Positions 8,086-19,883 of a stretch of 64,000 bases of DNA are shown piece after piece. Under the pieces are notes generated by a model. That model was not told where the DNA came from. It searched no databases and was given only the letters and a program-made list of their open reading frames with translations. The stretch spans positions 1 through 64,000 of the forward strand of contig JADZEE010000065.1 in assembly GCA_020850735.1 (NCBI GenBank), read 5' to 3'. Source of the stretch: Gammaproteobacteria bacterium (GTDB lineage: Bacteria > Pseudomonadota > Gammaproteobacteria > JADZEE01). Each line of letters begins with the position of its first letter. Within the stretch, counting starts at the first letter, position 1. The position numbers were made by a program, and so were the translations under genes.

Positions 8086-9405
8086 TCAGCGCTCCCCGAC
8101 GTCGAGCGCGCGCATGGCTGCCGCCACGGTCAGGAACGAACCGAACACGAGCACTCTTTCGCCCGGCAGCGCAGCGGCCGCGACGGCGTGTACCGCTTCC
8201 GCCACCGTCGGGTACGCGCTGACCGGTCCGCGCACCGGCAGATTGGCCAGCGCGTCGACAAGCGCCTGTGCGGGCGCCGCCCGCGTGCTCGGCAGGCCGC
8301 ACACGTGCCAGGCATCGACCAGCGGTACGAGCTGGTTCAGCACGCCGTAACAGTCCTTGTCCTTGAGCATGCCGACGACCGCGTGCAGCCGTGCCGCCGG
8401 CGCGCGCGCGCGCAGGTTGTCGGCGAGGCTGGTCGCCGCGTGCGGATTGTGGGCGACGTCGAGTACGTACTCGACCGGCCCGGGAACGATCTCGAATCGC
8501 CCCGGAACCGTCACCCGCGCGAGGCCGGCCGCCAGGGCGGCGGGCGTGACCGGCAGGCGCGCTTCGAGCGCGAGCAGGGCCATGATGACGCCGGCAGCGT
8601 TCTGGAGCTGGAACTCGCCGGTCAGGCGCGGTCGCGGCAGGTCCTTGATCACCTCGTCACCGCAGGTGAAGGTCCAGATCCCGCCCTGCGGCGTGAATGA
8701 GAACTGCCGGCCGATCTGCAGCAGCGTCGTCCCGTCGGCTTCGGCGGCGGCGGCAATCGCGGCGGGCGGGATGGGATCCGCGCACACGGCCACACGATCG
8801 CGGCGGAAGATACCGGCCTTCTCGTGCGCGATCGACTCGCGATCGGGGCCGAGCCATTCGACGTGATCGATGTCGATCGCGGTGACCAGCGCGACGTCCG
8901 CGTCGACCAGGTTGACGGCATCCAGACGCCCGCCGAGTCCCACCTCGAGCACCGCCACGTCCAGCGCGGCCCGCGAGAACAGATCGAGAGCGGCCAGCGT
9001 ACCGAACTCGAAATAAGTCAGGGCAATGCCGTCCCTCGCCGCATCGATACGCGCGAACGCCTCGCACAGCACCGCGTCCTCCACGCACGCCTCGTCGATG
9101 CGGATGCGCTCGTTGTAGCGCAGCAGGTGGGGCGACGTGTAGGTGCCGACGCGATAACCGGACTCGCGCAGGCAGGCGGTCAGCATGGCGACGCTCGAAC
9201 CCTTGCCATTGGTCCCGGCGACGCTCACCACCGCGTAGGCCGGCTGCAGCAGCCCCATGCGTTCGGCCACCGCGCGCACCCGGTCGAGGCCGAGATCGAT
9301 CTCGCGCACGTGCAGGGTTTCCTGCCAGGCGAGCCACTCCGCCAGGGCCGCGGGCCGGAGCCTCAGCGCTTTGGTGTCATCAATCGCCACGCCAGCCCCC
9401 CTCAT
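8086..9405 (-). CDS. folC: Bifunctional folylpolyglutamate / dihydrofolate synthase
   Basis: This 439-residue Mur-ligase-like enzyme adds glutamate to dihydropteroate and to folates. The P-loop AGTNGKGSS is at about 63-71, preceded by the folC-typical LGLDRVRAVAERMG segment, and the SPHLLRYNERI segment follows near 105. The second conserved loop, LDVAHNPHA, lies in the C-terminal domain. It sits between accD (7-base gap) and dedD in a transcript conserved across gammaproteobacteria. Confidence 0.95.
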   Translation of the reverse strand: MRGAGVAIDDTKALRLRPAALAEWLAWQETLHVREIDLGLDRVRAVAERMGLLQPAYAVVSVAGTNGKGSSVAMLTACLRESGYRVGTYTSPHLLRYNERIRIDEACVEDAVLCEAFARIDAARDGIALTYFEFGTLAALDLFSRAALDVAVLEVGLGGRLDAVNLVDADVALVTAIDIDHVEWLGPDRESIAHEKAGIFRRDRVAVCADPIPPAAIAAAAEADGTTLLQIGRQFSFTPQGGIWTFTCGDEVIKDLPRPRLTGEFQLQNAAGVIMALLALEARLPVTPAALAAGLARVTVPGRFEIVPGPVEYVLDVAHNPHAATSLADNLRARAPAARLHAVVGMLKDKDCYGVLNQLVPLVDAWHVCGLPSTRAAPAQALVDALANLPVRGPVSAYPTVAEAVHAVAAAALPGERVLVFGSFLTVAAAMRALDVGER

Positions 9406-9412
9406 CTGGCGC

Positions 9413-10273
9413 TCAGGCCAACGCGCGATCGGTCAGGATGGCGAGCAGCGACGCAATCCGATCACGCATTTCCGGACGCGGAATGATGGCGTCGATGAAA
9501 CCGTGCTCGAGCAAAAACTCCGAGCGCTGAAAACCCTCCGGTAACGTCTCCCGCACCGTCTGCTCGATGACGCGCGGACCGGCGAAACCGATGAGCGCAT
9601 TGGGTTCGGCGATGTTCACGTCACCGAGCATCGCCAGGCTTGCGGACACGCCGCCGGTGGTCGGGTCGGTCAGCACGCAGATGTACGGCAGACGCTCGGC
9701 GCGCATCCTGGCCAATGCCGCGCTCGTCTTGGCCATCTGCAGCAGCGAGACCAGCGCTTCCTGCATCCGCGCGCCACCGCTCGCGGCGAAACACACGAGC
9801 GGGAGCCGGTTTTCTCGGCAGCAGTCGACGGCGCGGACGAATCGTTCACCGACCACCGATCCCATCGACCCGCCCATGAACTCGAATTCGAACGCGCACA
9901 CCACCACGCCGAGTCCCTTGATCGCGCCGCGTACGACCACCAGCGCGTCGGTCTCGCCCGTGCGTTTCTGCGCCTCGGCGAGACGCTCGCGATAACGCCG
10001 CTTGTCGCGGAACTTGAGAAAGTCGATTGGCTCAATCTCCTCCCCTATGCCGGTACGCGGTTGCGGATCGAGGAAGGTGTCGATGCGCTTGCGCGCGCCG
10101 ATGCGCATGTGATGCCCGCACTTGGAGCACACCTCCAGATTGCGCTCGAGTTCGGTGCGATAGAGCACGGCCTTGCACGCGGGGCAGCTCGACCACAGCC
10201 CCTCCGGGATCGATCGGCGCGTGGAACCGTTGGTGCGGATCCGCGACGGCAGCAGTTTTCTGAACCAGCTCAT
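9413..10273 (-). CDS. accD: Acetyl-CoA carboxylase carboxyltransferase beta subunit
   Basis: The beta subunit of the carboxyltransferase moves CO2 from carboxybiotin to acetyl-CoA at the start of fatty acid synthesis. The ATG at 10273 gives 286 residues with the four-cysteine zinc ribbon at C30, C33, C49 and C52, close to the N-terminus as usual. The crotonase-fold body follows, with SGGARMQE and TTGGVSAS in the acyl-CoA and oxyanion region. The open frame continues upstream into the trpA intergenic region but that part is not AccD. Confidence 0.96.
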   Translation of the reverse strand: MSWFRKLLPSRIRTNGSTRRSIPEGLWSSCPACKAVLYRTELERNLEVCSKCGHHMRIGARKRIDTFLDPQPRTGIGEEIEPIDFLKFRDKRRYRERLAEAQKRTGETDALVVVRGAIKGLGVVVCAFEFEFMGGSMGSVVGERFVRAVDCCRENRLPLVCFAASGGARMQEALVSLLQMAKTSAALARMRAERLPYICVLTDPTTGGVSASLAMLGDVNIAEPNALIGFAGPRVIEQTVRETLPEGFQRSEFLLEHGFIDAIIPRPEMRDRIASLLAILTDRALA

Positions 10274-10304
10274 GTCGGCAGCGTGCGGTTGGTCCGCGCG
10301 CCCG

Positions 10305-11120
10305 TCAGTGCAGACGCGCGCCGTCGACGGCTTCCCGGAAGCCACCGGCGAAGGCGCGCACGTCGCCGCACAGAGCCTGCACGTCACGTGGCCCGGCGAG
10401 GATCCGCGATACCAGCGCACTGCCGACGACGATCGCGTCGCTCACGCGCGCGATCTGCGCGGCGGCGTCCGGATCGCGGATACCGAATCCCACGGCAACG
10501 GGCAGCGAGGTGTGCCTGCGGATGCGCTCGACCGCCGCCTCCAGCGCGCCGAAGTCGGGTTGCTGGCTGCCGGTGATGCCCTTGACCGACACGTAGTAAA
10601 CGAAGCCCGCGGCCGTGGCGCAGATCAGGCCGATACGCTCGTCGGTGGTGGTCGGCGCCACCAGCAGCACCGGGGCGAGGCCTGCCCGGCGCAGGGGTTC
10701 GACGAGATCGGCGCCTTCTTCAGGCGGCATGTCGACCACCAGCGCGCCGTCCACGCCCGCGTCCGCCGCGGCCGCGCAGAACGCCTCGTACCCGAACGAC
10801 TCGATCGGGTTCAGGTAGCCCATCAGCAATACCGGCGTGGTCGCGTCGGTGCGGCGGAACTCCGACACCAGGCCGAGGACGCGGCGCAGGGTCATGCCCT
10901 GCGCCAGGGCCCGTTCGCCCGCTTTCTGGATCACCGGCCCGTCGGCCATCGGATCGGAGAACGGGATACCGAGCTCGATGACGTCCGCGCCGGCGGCCGC
11001 CAGCGCCTGCATCAACGGTACCGTAGCGGCGGGATCGGGATCACCGGCCATGAGGTAGAACACGAGCGCGGCGCGGTCGTGCGCCCGGAGCGTTGCAAAC
11101 CTGCGTTCGAATCTGTCCAT
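10305..11120 (-). CDS. trpA: Tryptophan synthase alpha chain
   Basis: A TIM-barrel subunit that cleaves indole-3-glycerol phosphate to indole, which is channelled to TrpB. It has 271 residues. The catalytic Glu49 ([11 protein letters not shown]) and Asp60 (MADGP) fall at exactly the classical positions, and GFGIRDP and VGSALV form the phosphate site. It is the third gene of trpF-trpB-trpA, separated from trpB by 104 bases. Confidence 0.96.
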   Translation of the reverse strand: MDRFERRFATLRAHDRAALVFYLMAGDPDPAATVPLMQALAAAGADVIELGIPFSDPMADGPVIQKAGERALAQGMTLRRVLGLVSEFRRTDATTPVLLMGYLNPIESFGYEAFCAAAADAGVDGALVVDMPPEEGADLVEPLRRAGLAPVLLVAPTTTDERIGLICATAAGFVYYVSVKGITGSQQPDFGALEAAVERIRRHTSLPVAVGFGIRDPDAAAQIARVSDAIVVGSALVSRILAGPRDVQALCGDVRAFAGGFREAVDGARLH

Positions 11121-11224
11121 CGGAACGGCTTCTGTCGGCTGAAAGGGCGCGCGATCTGGATACGGCTCGCCGGCGGCCGGGCGTGCAAGTATACACCGGC
11201 CGCGGGCCCGCCCCCGCGGCTTAC

Positions 11225-12460
11225 TCAGAGGTCCAGCCCGTGGCGGGCGGCGACTGTATGGATGTCCTTGTCACCGCGTCCGGAGAGATTGACCACGACG
11301 ACGCCATCGTCCGGCAGGGTGGGTGCCAGACTCGCGGCGTACGCCAGCGCATGGCTCGACTCCAGCGCGGGCATGATGCCCTCGGTCCGGGTCAGGGTGT
11401 GGAATGCGGCCAGTGCCTGCTCGTCGTCGACCGCCACGTAGGTGGCACGTCCGCTGTCCCTGAGCCAGGCGTGCTCGGGGCCGACACCCGGATAATCGAG
11501 GCCCGCGGACACCGAGTGCGTCGCCTGGATCTGGCCGTCGTCGTCCTGCAGCAGGTAGGTGCGGTTGCCGTGCAGGATACCGGGACGCCCGGCGCACAGC
11601 GAAGCGGCGTGGCGGCCACTGGCGAGCCCGTCCCCGGCCGCTTCCACCCCGTAGAGCGCGGTGTCGCGGTCGTCGATAAAAGGGTGGAACATGCCGATGG
11701 CGTTCGATCCGCCGCCGACGCAGGCAACCAGGGCATCCGGCAGGCGGCCCGTTGTCTGGACGCACTGCATGCGGGTCTCACGGCCGATGATCGCCTGGAA
11801 ATCCCGCACCATCATCGGGTAGGGGTGCGGACCGGCGCAGGTGCCGATGATGTAAAAGGTGTCGTCGATGTTAGCGACCCAGTCGCGCATGGTTTCGTTG
11901 AGCGCGTCCTTGAGCGTGCGTGATCCGGCTTCCACCGGGACGACCGTCGCGCCGAGCAGCTTCATGCGATAGACGTTCGTCTTCTGCCGCTCGATGTCCT
12001 CGGACCCCATGTAGACCACGCACTCGAGGCCGCAGCGCGCGGCGACGGTGGCCGTTGCCACGCCATGCTGGCCGGCTCCGGTCTCGGCGATCAGGCGGGT
12101 CTTGCCCATGCGGCGCGCGAGCAGCACCTGGCCGACCGTGTTGTTGATCTTGTGCGCACCGGTGTGGTTGAGATCCTCGCGCTTGAGGAAGATGCGGGCA
12201 CCGCCGAGCTGGCGTGACCAGCGCTCGGCAAAATACAGCGGCGACGGCCGGCCGACGTAATGCTGCAGATCGAGATCCAGCTCGGTCACGAAACCGGGAT
12301 CCCGGCGGCACTCCTCGTACGCCCGCGCGAGCTCCTCGAGCGGTCCGATCAGGGTCTCGGGGACGAAGCGCCCGCCGTAGCGCCCGAAATGTCCGCGCAC
12401 GTCGGGCAGCGACGGCGCCGCCTGCAGCCGCTTTTCAGCCGCTGTCTCGTGTGGAGTCAT
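11225..12460 (-). CDS. trpB: Tryptophan synthase beta chain
   Basis: A PLP enzyme joining indole and serine to make tryptophan. The product is 411 residues from the ATG at 12460; an upstream start at 12487 is less likely. The PLP lysine is Lys104 in [14 protein letters not shown], and the phosphate-binding GGGSNAIG loop is present. The start lies 26 bases inside the 3' end of trpF, implying translational coupling. A GC-rich inverted repeat after the stop (about 11190-11220) could be a processing or attenuation hairpin before trpA. Confidence 0.96.
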   Translation of the reverse strand: MTPHETAAEKRLQAAPSLPDVRGHFGRYGGRFVPETLIGPLEELARAYEECRRDPGFVTELDLDLQHYVGRPSPLYFAERWSRQLGGARIFLKREDLNHTGAHKINNTVGQVLLARRMGKTRLIAETGAGQHGVATATVAARCGLECVVYMGSEDIERQKTNVYRMKLLGATVVPVEAGSRTLKDALNETMRDWVANIDDTFYIIGTCAGPHPYPMMVRDFQAIIGRETRMQCVQTTGRLPDALVACVGGGSNAIGMFHPFIDDRDTALYGVEAAGDGLASGRHAASLCAGRPGILHGNRTYLLQDDDGQIQATHSVSAGLDYPGVGPEHAWLRDSGRATYVAVDDEQALAAFHTLTRTEGIMPALESSHALAYAASLAPTLPDDGVVVVNLSGRGDKDIHTVAARHGLDL

Positions 12461-13112
12461 ATCGGCGGAGTTCCTCGACGAACGCACGCATCCGGGAGAG
12501 ATCTTTCACGCCCGGAGCAGCTTCGATTCCACCGCTCACGTCGACGGCGAAGGGCCGCACCAGGGCGCAGGCACGGGCGACATTAGCAGGAGTGAGCCCA
12601 CCTGCCAAGACGAGCGGGCGCGCCAGCGCCGCCGGGATGCGGGTCCAGTCGAAGACCGCCCCGGTGCCGCCATGACGGTCCGGATCCCAGCTGTCCAGCA
12701 GCACGGCGCGCGCGCCGGGATAGCTCCGCAGCACGACCGCCGGATCGACCCCGGGAGCCATGCGCACGGCCTTCACCCAGGGAAGCCCGAAGCGATCGCA
12801 CAACGCCTGCGGTTCATCGCCGTGGAACTGCAGTACGTTCAGCGCTACCTGCGCCAGTACCGCCTCGACTTCCGTGGCCTGCGGATCGACGAACACGCCG
12901 ACGGTGGTGACGAAGGGCGGCAGGCGGGCGACGATGGTGGCGGCCGCCGGCGCGCTCACCGCCCGCCGGCTCGGCGCGTAAAACACGAAACCGAGCGCAT
13001 CGACCCCGAGCGCGCAGGCCGCCAGCGCGTCCTGCGCGCGGGTGATCCCGCAGAACTTGATCCGCGTGCGCCCGCAACGGGCCTCGCGGTCGGGCGCCGG
13101 CACCTCAGGCAC
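12435..13112 (-). CDS. trpF: Phosphoribosylanthranilate isomerase
   Basis: A TIM-barrel isomerase converting phosphoribosylanthranilate to CdRP in tryptophan synthesis. The 225 residues include [12 protein letters not shown] with the catalytic Cys, QFHGDE, and LAGGLTP and VSGGIE phosphate loops. The N-terminus is about 15 residues longer than many homologs. The start overlaps the truA stop by 8 bases and the 3' end overlaps trpB, so the truA-trpF-trpB set is tightly coupled. Confidence 0.94.
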   Translation of the reverse strand: MPEVPAPDREARCGRTRIKFCGITRAQDALAACALGVDALGFVFYAPSRRAVSAPAAATIVARLPPFVTTVGVFVDPQATEVEAVLAQVALNVLQFHGDEPQALCDRFGLPWVKAVRMAPGVDPAVVLRSYPGARAVLLDSWDPDRHGGTGAVFDWTRIPAALARPLVLAGGLTPANVARACALVRPFAVDVSGGIEAAPGVKDLSRMRAFVEELRRYDSTRDSG

Positions 13113-13965
13113 CTCCGGCGAGCACGCTTGCGTCCGTACATGGGATCGCAGTGGAACCGGCGCGCCGCGCGCGCGGCAGCGCGAACTCCTGCGGGTATCG
13201 CACCTCGGTCAGGTACAGCCCGTCGGGCGGCGCCGTGACCCCGCCGCGCGCCCGGTCGCGCAGCTCCAGCACCTCGCGCGCCCACTCGGGCGCGGCGCGA
13301 CCGCTGCCGACGTGCATGAGCACACCCGCGATGTTGCGCACCATGTGCATGAGGAAAGCGTCCGCCTCGATCTCCAGGGTGACCAGGTCGCCGTACCGCT
13401 CGAGCTCCAGCCGGCGTACCGTGCGCACCGCAGTCCTGGCCTGACAGCCTACGGCGCGGTAGGAGCTGAAATCGTGGCGACCCAGCAGATATCGGGCCGC
13501 TTCCTGCATGCGCTCGACCGCGAGCGGGCGCAATTCCCACGTCGCGCGCCCGGCGAGCAGCGCGGAACGCGTGCGGCGATTGAGGATCAGATAGCGATAG
13601 ACGCGCGCGCAGGCGCTGAAACGGGCGTCGAAATGCGCCGGCACCTCGCGCGCCCAGACGACGCTCACGTCGCGCGGCAGGTTGCTCGTCGTGCCGAGCA
13701 CCCAGGCGCGTTCACTGCGCCGCAGCGCAGTGTCGAAGTGCGCGACCTGCCCGACGGCATGTACGCCGGTATCGGTCCGGCCGGCGCACCTCACGCGCAC
13801 GGGTACGGCGGCGACGTTGGCCAGCGCGGACTCGAGGACCTGCTGGACCGTACGCGCCTGCAGCTGGATCTGCCAGCCGCTGAATTCGCGTCCGTCGTAT
13901 TCGATGCCGAGTGCGATGCGCACGCGCCAAAGGGGGCTCGCGGCCGCCGCGCGCGGCGGCTGCAA
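13105..13965 (-). CDS. truA: tRNA pseudouridine(38-40) synthase
   Basis: This enzyme isomerises uridines 38-40 in the anticodon arm of many tRNAs. It has 286 residues, with the catalytic aspartate at about residue 65 in AGRTDTGVHA. The family segments YDGREFSGWQ and FLMHMVRNI are present. It begins directly after the fimV stop and overlaps trpF, the usual gammaproteobacterial order. Confidence 0.96.
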   Translation of the reverse strand: MQPPRAAAASPLWRVRIALGIEYDGREFSGWQIQLQARTVQQVLESALANVAAVPVRVRCAGRTDTGVHAVGQVAHFDTALRRSERAWVLGTTSNLPRDVSVVWAREVPAHFDARFSACARVYRYLILNRRTRSALLAGRATWELRPLAVERMQEAARYLLGRHDFSSYRAVGCQARTAVRTVRRLELERYGDLVTLEIEADAFLMHMVRNIAGVLMHVGSGRAAPEWAREVLELRDRARGGVTAPPDGLYLTEVRYPQEFALPRARRAGSTAIPCTDASVLAGGA

Positions 13966-16900
13966 TCAGAGCTGTTCGATAAGTTGGCGCGCTTCGTCGC
14001 GCTGCGCCTCGGTGCCCTCGACGATGACTTCGTCGAGAATGGCGCGTGCACCGTCACTGTCACCGAGTTCCTTGTAGGCCTTGGCGAGGTTGAGCTTGGT
14101 GTCGACCTCATCCTCCTCGCTCTGCTCCTCGACACCGGTCACGCGCGGCATGACCACGGTCTGGTCCGCACCGTCCGGCTCCTCGCCCTCCAGGGTGATT
14201 CCCGAGGCATCGAGCTCCAGCGTGTCGGCATAGCCGCCGGACTCGGCGGTACCGGTACCGCTCGACGGCTCCTCGCCGATGTTCAGATCGAGCGACAGAC
14301 CACCGTCTTCATCCGCGCCGCCCATGTCGAGCGACAGTCCTTCGTCCCCGGCGGAATCCTCGAGCGACAGCGCGTCCGTGTCGTCCATGCTGATGGACAG
14401 GCCCGACACCGTATCCGCCAGCGACTTGGTCAGGGCCTCCATCGACTCATCGCCGGCGATGTCCTGCTCGAGTGAACCGATATCGAGGTCCGGCAGTGCG
14501 TCGTCCCCGCCAATCATCTGCGCGCCGGCGTCAGCGGCTGAAGTCAGCGTGATGTCGGAGTCGGCGAGGTCGATTTCCATCGGCTCGTCGACCACCGGCG
14601 AGTCGTCCACGTCCAGTGTCAGATCCATATCCTGCGCGATGGTGTCCGTGAGCTCCGCGTCCGCCGGCGTTTCGCCTGCATCGAGGCTCAGGCCGCTGAC
14701 GTCGAACTCGATGGCGTCGTCCGATTCGGGCTCGCCGGCCTCGCCGGAGATGTCGAGGATCTCGGGCTCTGCCTGCCCTTCACCCAGCGATTCCATGTCG
14801 AGCGCATCACCCGTACCGTCCAGCGCCAACGCACCCGGCGCGGTGACGTTGAGCAGATCGTTCTGATCGATCGAGCCGACGTCGCCTGTCACGGTGACGT
14901 CCAGCATGTCCTCACCCTTGGTCCGGTCCGTGCCGCCGCCCGTCACGTCGAGCAGATCCTCACCCGCCTCCGCCGCCGTTTCGCCGGCCGTCAGATCGAG
15001 CAGCTCGGACGCGTCCAGATCAGCAGTACCGCCGGTGATGTCGAAGCCGAGGCCGTCCTCGTCGCTGCTCGGCGGCGCGCTCAGATCCTCATCGGTCAGG
15101 TCGAAGATCTCACCTTCGGCTTCCTGCGCCGGCGACTCGCTCGTCGCGGTGAGGTCCAGCATCCCGTCGTCGCCGGCGTCCTGCAGGCTGTTACCACCGG
15201 TCGTGATGTCGAACAGGATGTCGGCGTCCTCGTCCTGCCCGCCGGTCGCGGACTCGCCGGTAATGTCCAGTAACCCGCCATCGTCGCCGCCGGCCGTGAT
15301 GTCGAGGAAGCCATCCTCCTCGTCCTCGCCCGCGTCGGCACGCGCCGCGCCGGGCTTGATGGTCATGGTCTCGGCACCGATGGAGTCGTCCTCCTCGGCC
15401 GCGGTGATGTCGACGAACTGCCGCGCGGGCCCGGCGGCGGGCGCCGCGCCTTCGGTTTCGCCACCGGCCGCGAACAAGTCCCGATCCGGGGACATTTCCT
15501 TCCACATCGCCACCGCGTTGTCCCACAGCGGTCCGCTGCCGCCGGTGGCGTCGTGCAGATCACGGGCCGCGTCCTCGTACCCCGCCTTGTTGTTGGCAGA
15601 GTAGTAGACCTCGAGCAGACGCAGCTTGTAGTTCTCGTTGTCCGGATCCTTTGCGATCGCTTTCTTGACGAGCTGCTCGGCCTGCTCGAAGCGCTCGTAG
15701 GCGAGATAGACATTGACCTCGGCAAGCGGATCCTCGGCCGGTTCCGCTGGCGCGGCGCCGGTGCGACCGACGTCCAGCTTGGGCATCGTCGCGCTGAAAT
15801 CGGTGAGCTCCTCTTCCGCGGACACCGCGTCGCCCGTCCGCGCCACGGTGGGCGGTTCGGTCTCTTCCTCCTCCATCATCGCGGCGGCGGCCGCGACCGT
15901 CGTGTCCTCCTCCTCTTCCACGTCCAGCGTCGGCATCGGCGCCGGTGCCGGCGCCGGTGCGCGGCTGGCGGCTGGCGTCCGTGCCGGCATCGGTGCCTCG
16001 CCACCGAAACGACGCGCTAGCACGAGCCCGATCGGGATCAGGATGATGACGAACGGGATCGCGAGCAGCGTGATGACACCGCCGGGCACGAGATCGATGA
16101 TCGACGCCGGGATGACCGCCGCGACGATTCCCTTGATCGTCCCCATGACACCGCTCGGCTCGGGTTGCGGCGCGGGCTGCGGTACCACCGGTGCGGGCAC
16201 GGCCTCGCCGGCGGTTTCCAGGGTAATCTCGGCGGCGGGCTGCTCCCCGCCCTCGGGCGCGACCGTGGCAGCCGCCGGTACGGGTGCGGCCTCGGGCTCC
16301 GGCTCGACCGCGGGCTCCGGCTCGACCGCGGGCTCCGGCTCGACCGCAGGCTCGATCTCGGCCGCTTCCTGCCCGCCCTGGGCAAGCTGCTGCTGAAGCT
16401 CGGCAAGCTGCTGCTCCTTCAAGGTGACCAGGCGCTGCAGCTCGGCCGCAAGCTGTTCGGTCTCGCCCAGCCGTGAGCGCAGATCGCCGGTCTCCTGTTC
16501 CTGTGCCGACAGCTTTTCCTGCGCGAGCGCGAGCTCCTGGCGCAACTCGGTCAGATCCATGCCTTCCAGATCGGCGGCGGTCGGGATCTCGCCGGTACCC
16601 GCCGCGCCTGCTTCGGGTGCCACGAGCTTGAGTTTCGCCGCACCATCCTCCGCCGCTGCCACGGCGGTCGCGGCGGCCTGGTCGCCGCTTGCCGCTGCGC
16701 TCGCGCCTTGCGCGCGCGGCGGTGTCTGGCCGGCGATGCCCTGGCGGTACTCCTCCCACAGGGCGTGCTGGCGCCGGACCTGCTCGAGCGCGTCCGTCTT
16801 CGACACGGACGTCAGGTCTTCGTACTCGGGGATGCGCAGCACGTAACCACGTTTGAGCGTGTTGACGTTGTCCTGCGCGAATGCCTCCGGATTCGCGCGC

Positions 16901-17538
16901 AGCAGCGCCAGCATCACCTGCTGCACGCTGACGGACTCGTCGGGGCGCACGCGGGTCGCTATCGACCACAGGGTGTCGGTCGAATCGGTCTCGCGGCCGA
17001 GCGTCCCGCCGAGCTGCACCGCCCCCGACCGGGCAGCGGCCGGCGCCTCGCCGCCGCCGGCCGGCGCGGTGGCCGGTGCGGCCGTGGTCGGTGCGGCCGT
17101 GGCCGTGGCTGCCGCCGCAGCCCGGCGCGCCAGATGCGCGTTCGGGTCGTACAGCGGTGGATCGAGCAGCGCCGTGTACTCGCGCACGAGCCGGCCCTGG
17201 GGCCAGCTGATCTCGAGCAGGAAGTTCAGGAAGGGTTCGCGGATCGGTTCCGTACTGGTGATGTCGACGTAGGCGCCATCCGCCGTCGCGACGACATGGA
17301 ACACCAGTCGGGTGAGCAGGAACGGCCGCGGGACGCCCGCACGCTCGAACTGGGCGGGGTCGGCGAGGCCGACCTTGATACCGTCGACTTCGATCGGGTC
17401 GGCGCCGACCAGCTCGATGCGGCCCCGAAACGGCTCGTTCAGCCCCGAGCTCTGCCGCAGCTTGCCCAGGCCGAGCCCGTAAACTCCTGCCGGCACGACG
17501 AGCAACGCCGCCAGCAGACAGGCCAGTATCCGGCTCAT
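13966..17538 (-). CDS. fimV: FimV/HubP-type peptidoglycan-binding polar hub protein
   Basis: A large (1190 residues) inner-membrane protein that organises cell-pole functions and type IV pili. The ATG at 17538 is preceded by GGAAGGACAA, a strong ribosome site. Order: signal peptide (1-22), the FimV N-terminal domain, a LysM-type peptidoglycan-binding domain at about 188-238, a Glu/Gln-rich coiled coil (about 325-390), a short EPAVEP repeat, and one membrane helix near 480-505. A very acidic cytoplasmic part follows, with many D-[ILV]-T-G units, ending in the C-terminal FimV TPR motif (LAKAYKELGDSDGARAIL). The asd-fimV-truA context supports the call. Confidence 0.93.
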   Translation of the reverse strand: MSRILACLLAALLVVPAGVYGLGLGKLRQSSGLNEPFRGRIELVGADPIEVDGIKVGLADPAQFERAGVPRPFLLTRLVFHVVATADGAYVDITSTEPIREPFLNFLLEISWPQGRLVREYTALLDPPLYDPNAHLARRAAAAATATAAPTTAAPATAPAGGGEAPAAARSGAVQLGGTLGRETDSTDTLWSIATRVRPDESVSVQQVMLALLRANPEAFAQDNVNTLKRGYVLRIPEYEDLTSVSKTDALEQVRRQHALWEEYRQGIAGQTPPRAQGASAAASGDQAAATAVAAAEDGAAKLKLVAPEAGAAGTGEIPTAADLEGMDLTELRQELALAQEKLSAQEQETGDLRSRLGETEQLAAELQRLVTLKEQQLAELQQQLAQGGQEAAEIEPAVEPEPAVEPEPAVEPEPEAAPVPAAATVAPEGGEQPAAEITLETAGEAVPAPVVPQPAPQPEPSGVMGTIKGIVAAVIPASIIDLVPGGVITLLAIPFVIILIPIGLVLARRFGGEAPMPARTPAASRAPAPAPAPMPTLDVEEEEDTTVAAAAAMMEEEETEPPTVARTGDAVSAEEELTDFSATMPKLDVGRTGAAPAEPAEDPLAEVNVYLAYERFEQAEQLVKKAIAKDPDNENYKLRLLEVYYSANNKAGYEDAARDLHDATGGSGPLWDNAVAMWKEMSPDRDLFAAGGETEGAAPAAGPARQFVDITAAEEDDSIGAETMTIKPGAARADAGEDEEDGFLDITAGGDDGGLLDITGESATGGQDEDADILFDITTGGNSLQDAGDDGMLDLTATSESPAQEAEGEIFDLTDEDLSAPPSSDEDGLGFDITGGTADLDASELLDLTAGETAAEAGEDLLDVTGGGTDRTKGEDMLDVTVTGDVGSIDQNDLLNVTAPGALALDGTGDALDMESLGEGQAEPEILDISGEAGEPESDDAIEFDVSGLSLDAGETPADAELTDTIAQDMDLTLDVDDSPVVDEPMEIDLADSDITLTSAADAGAQMIGGDDALPDLDIGSLEQDIAGDESMEALTKSLADTVSGLSISMDDTDALSLEDSAGDEGLSLDMGGADEDGGLSLDLNIGEEPSSGTGTAESGGYADTLELDASGITLEGEEPDGADQTVVMPRVTGVEEQSEEDEVDTKLNLAKAYKELGDSDGARAILDEVIVEGTEAQRDEARQLIEQL
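14800..15320 (-). repeat. Degenerate acidic repeats in fimV encoding L-D-[ILV]-T units
   Basis: About ten imperfect units encode short blocks such as LLDITGES, MLDLTATS, IFDLTDED, GFDITGG, LLDLTAGE, LLDVTGGG, MLDVTVTG and LLNVTAPG, spaced by 12-25 acidic residues. They sit in the cytoplasmic half of FimV. The DNA is diverged, so the repeat is clear in protein but not as an exact nucleotide repeat. Confidence 0.7.
16294..16350 (-). repeat. 18-bp tandem repeat in fimV (EPAVEP units)
   Basis: Three near-identical copies of an 18-base unit encode Glu-Pro-Ala-Val-Glu-Pro in the periplasmic linker just before the membrane helix. The frame is preserved at six residues per unit, so length changes by slippage would not break the gene. 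Confidence 0.8.
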
Positions 17539-17585
17539 TTGTCCTTCCTTCATCGGTCTTGCCACGGTGCCCGGGCGTAGATTTC

Positions 17586-17601
17586 CAGGTTGAACAACCT
17601 G
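17586..17601. promoter_or_regulatory. Palindrome upstream of fimV
   Basis: CAGGTTG-AA-CAACCTG is a perfect 7-2-7 inverted repeat 48 bases before the fimV ATG, in the 140-base gap between asd and fimV. It could be an operator or a small transcript hairpin. There is no T-run, so it is not a typical intrinsic terminator. Confidence 0.35.
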
Positions 17602-17678
17602 TTACGACGCTCCCCGGTCGGCGGACGCGCTCCCGGACGACGTCCGAAAGGCTTCCCCGCGTCCCCGATCACTATAGC

Positions 17679-18701
<1,023 letters not shown>

Positions 18702-18800
18702 ACCTGCGACACCTCGGAGTAAAGCATTCAGTCATCCTCGCGCCGCGCGCGACGCGACCACGGGCAGCCACCCGGGCGCACGGGCACCCGCCCGGTACCG

Positions 18801-19883
18801 TCAGCCGTCCGCGAGGGCGGCCACCACGGCGTCACCCATCGCCCCGGTACCGAGCACGGTCGTCCCCGGCGAGGCGATGTCACCGGTGCGGTAACCCGCA
18901 TTCAGGACCGCGCCGATGGCCGCTTCGATACGCCGCGCGAGGTCATCGCGCGCGAGCGAGTAACGCGCCAGCATGGCGACCGAAAGTATGGTCGCGAGCG
19001 GGTTGGCGACGTCCTGGCCGGCGATGTCCGGCGCCGAACCGTGGATCGGCTCGTACATCCCGAATCCGCTGCCGTTCAGGGCCGCCGACGGCAGCATGCC
19101 GATCGAGCCGGTGGCCATGGCGGCGAGATCGGACAGGATGTCGCCGAACATGTTGGTGGTGACGATGACGTCGAACTGCTTCGGCGCGCGCACCAGCTGC
19201 ATCGCCGCGTTGTCGACGTACATGTGGGTCAGGGCGACGTCCGGGTAGTCGCCGCCGATCTCGCCGACCACCTCGCGCCACAGCACCGTCGCCTCGAGCA
19301 CGTTGGCCTTGTCCACCGAGCATACGCGTCGCTGGCGCCGGCGCGCCGCCTCGAACGCCACGCGGGCGATCCGCCGGATCTCGCTCTCCCGGTAGACGAG
19401 CGTGTTGTAGCCCTCGCGTTCACCGTCGTCGCGGCGGCGGATGCCGCGCGGCTCGCCGAAATAGATGCCACCAGTCAGCTCGCGCACGAACAGCAGGTCG
19501 AGCCCGGCGATGACCTCGGGCAAAAGCGTACTCGCGTGCGCGAGCTGGGGGTAGAGCAACGCCGGGCGCAGGTTGGCGAACAGGCCGAGCTCGGCGCGCA
19601 GTCGCAGCAGGCCCTTCTCCGGGCGCAGTACCCGGTCGGCGCCGTCCCATTTCGGCCCGCCGACGGCCCCGAGCAGCACCGCGTCGGCCGCACGGGCGAG
19701 ACGCAGGGTTTCGTCCGGCAGCGGCGAGCCGCACGCATCGAGCGCCGCGCCGCCGATCGGGGCGCTGCTCCACTGCAGCGCCAGATCGCCGCCCGCGACC
19801 AGCGCGCGCAATACCTTCTCGGCCTGTGCGACGATCTCGGGGCCGATGCCGTCACCCGGCAACAGCAGGATTTTCTGAGTCAT
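18801..19883 (-). CDS. leuB: 3-isopropylmalate dehydrogenase
   Basis: It oxidatively decarboxylates 3-isopropylmalate in leucine synthesis using NAD. The ATG at 19883 gives 360 residues beginning [16 protein letters not shown]; a longer start at 19913 is unlikely. The metal/substrate segments DKANVLE and the [12 protein letters not shown] and GSAPDIAGQ motifs are present. leuC and leuD, which usually precede it, are not in the window. Instead it is divergent from dapC. Confidence 0.95.
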   Translation of the reverse strand: MTQKILLLPGDGIGPEIVAQAEKVLRALVAGGDLALQWSSAPIGGAALDACGSPLPDETLRLARAADAVLLGAVGGPKWDGADRVLRPEKGLLRLRAELGLFANLRPALLYPQLAHASTLLPEVIAGLDLLFVRELTGGIYFGEPRGIRRRDDGEREGYNTLVYRESEIRRIARVAFEAARRRQRRVCSVDKANVLEATVLWREVVGEIGGDYPDVALTHMYVDNAAMQLVRAPKQFDVIVTTNMFGDILSDLAAMATGSIGMLPSAALNGSGFGMYEPIHGSAPDIAGQDVANPLATILSVAMLARYSLARDDLARRIEAAIGAVLNAGYRTGDIASPGTTVLGTGAMGDAVVAALADG

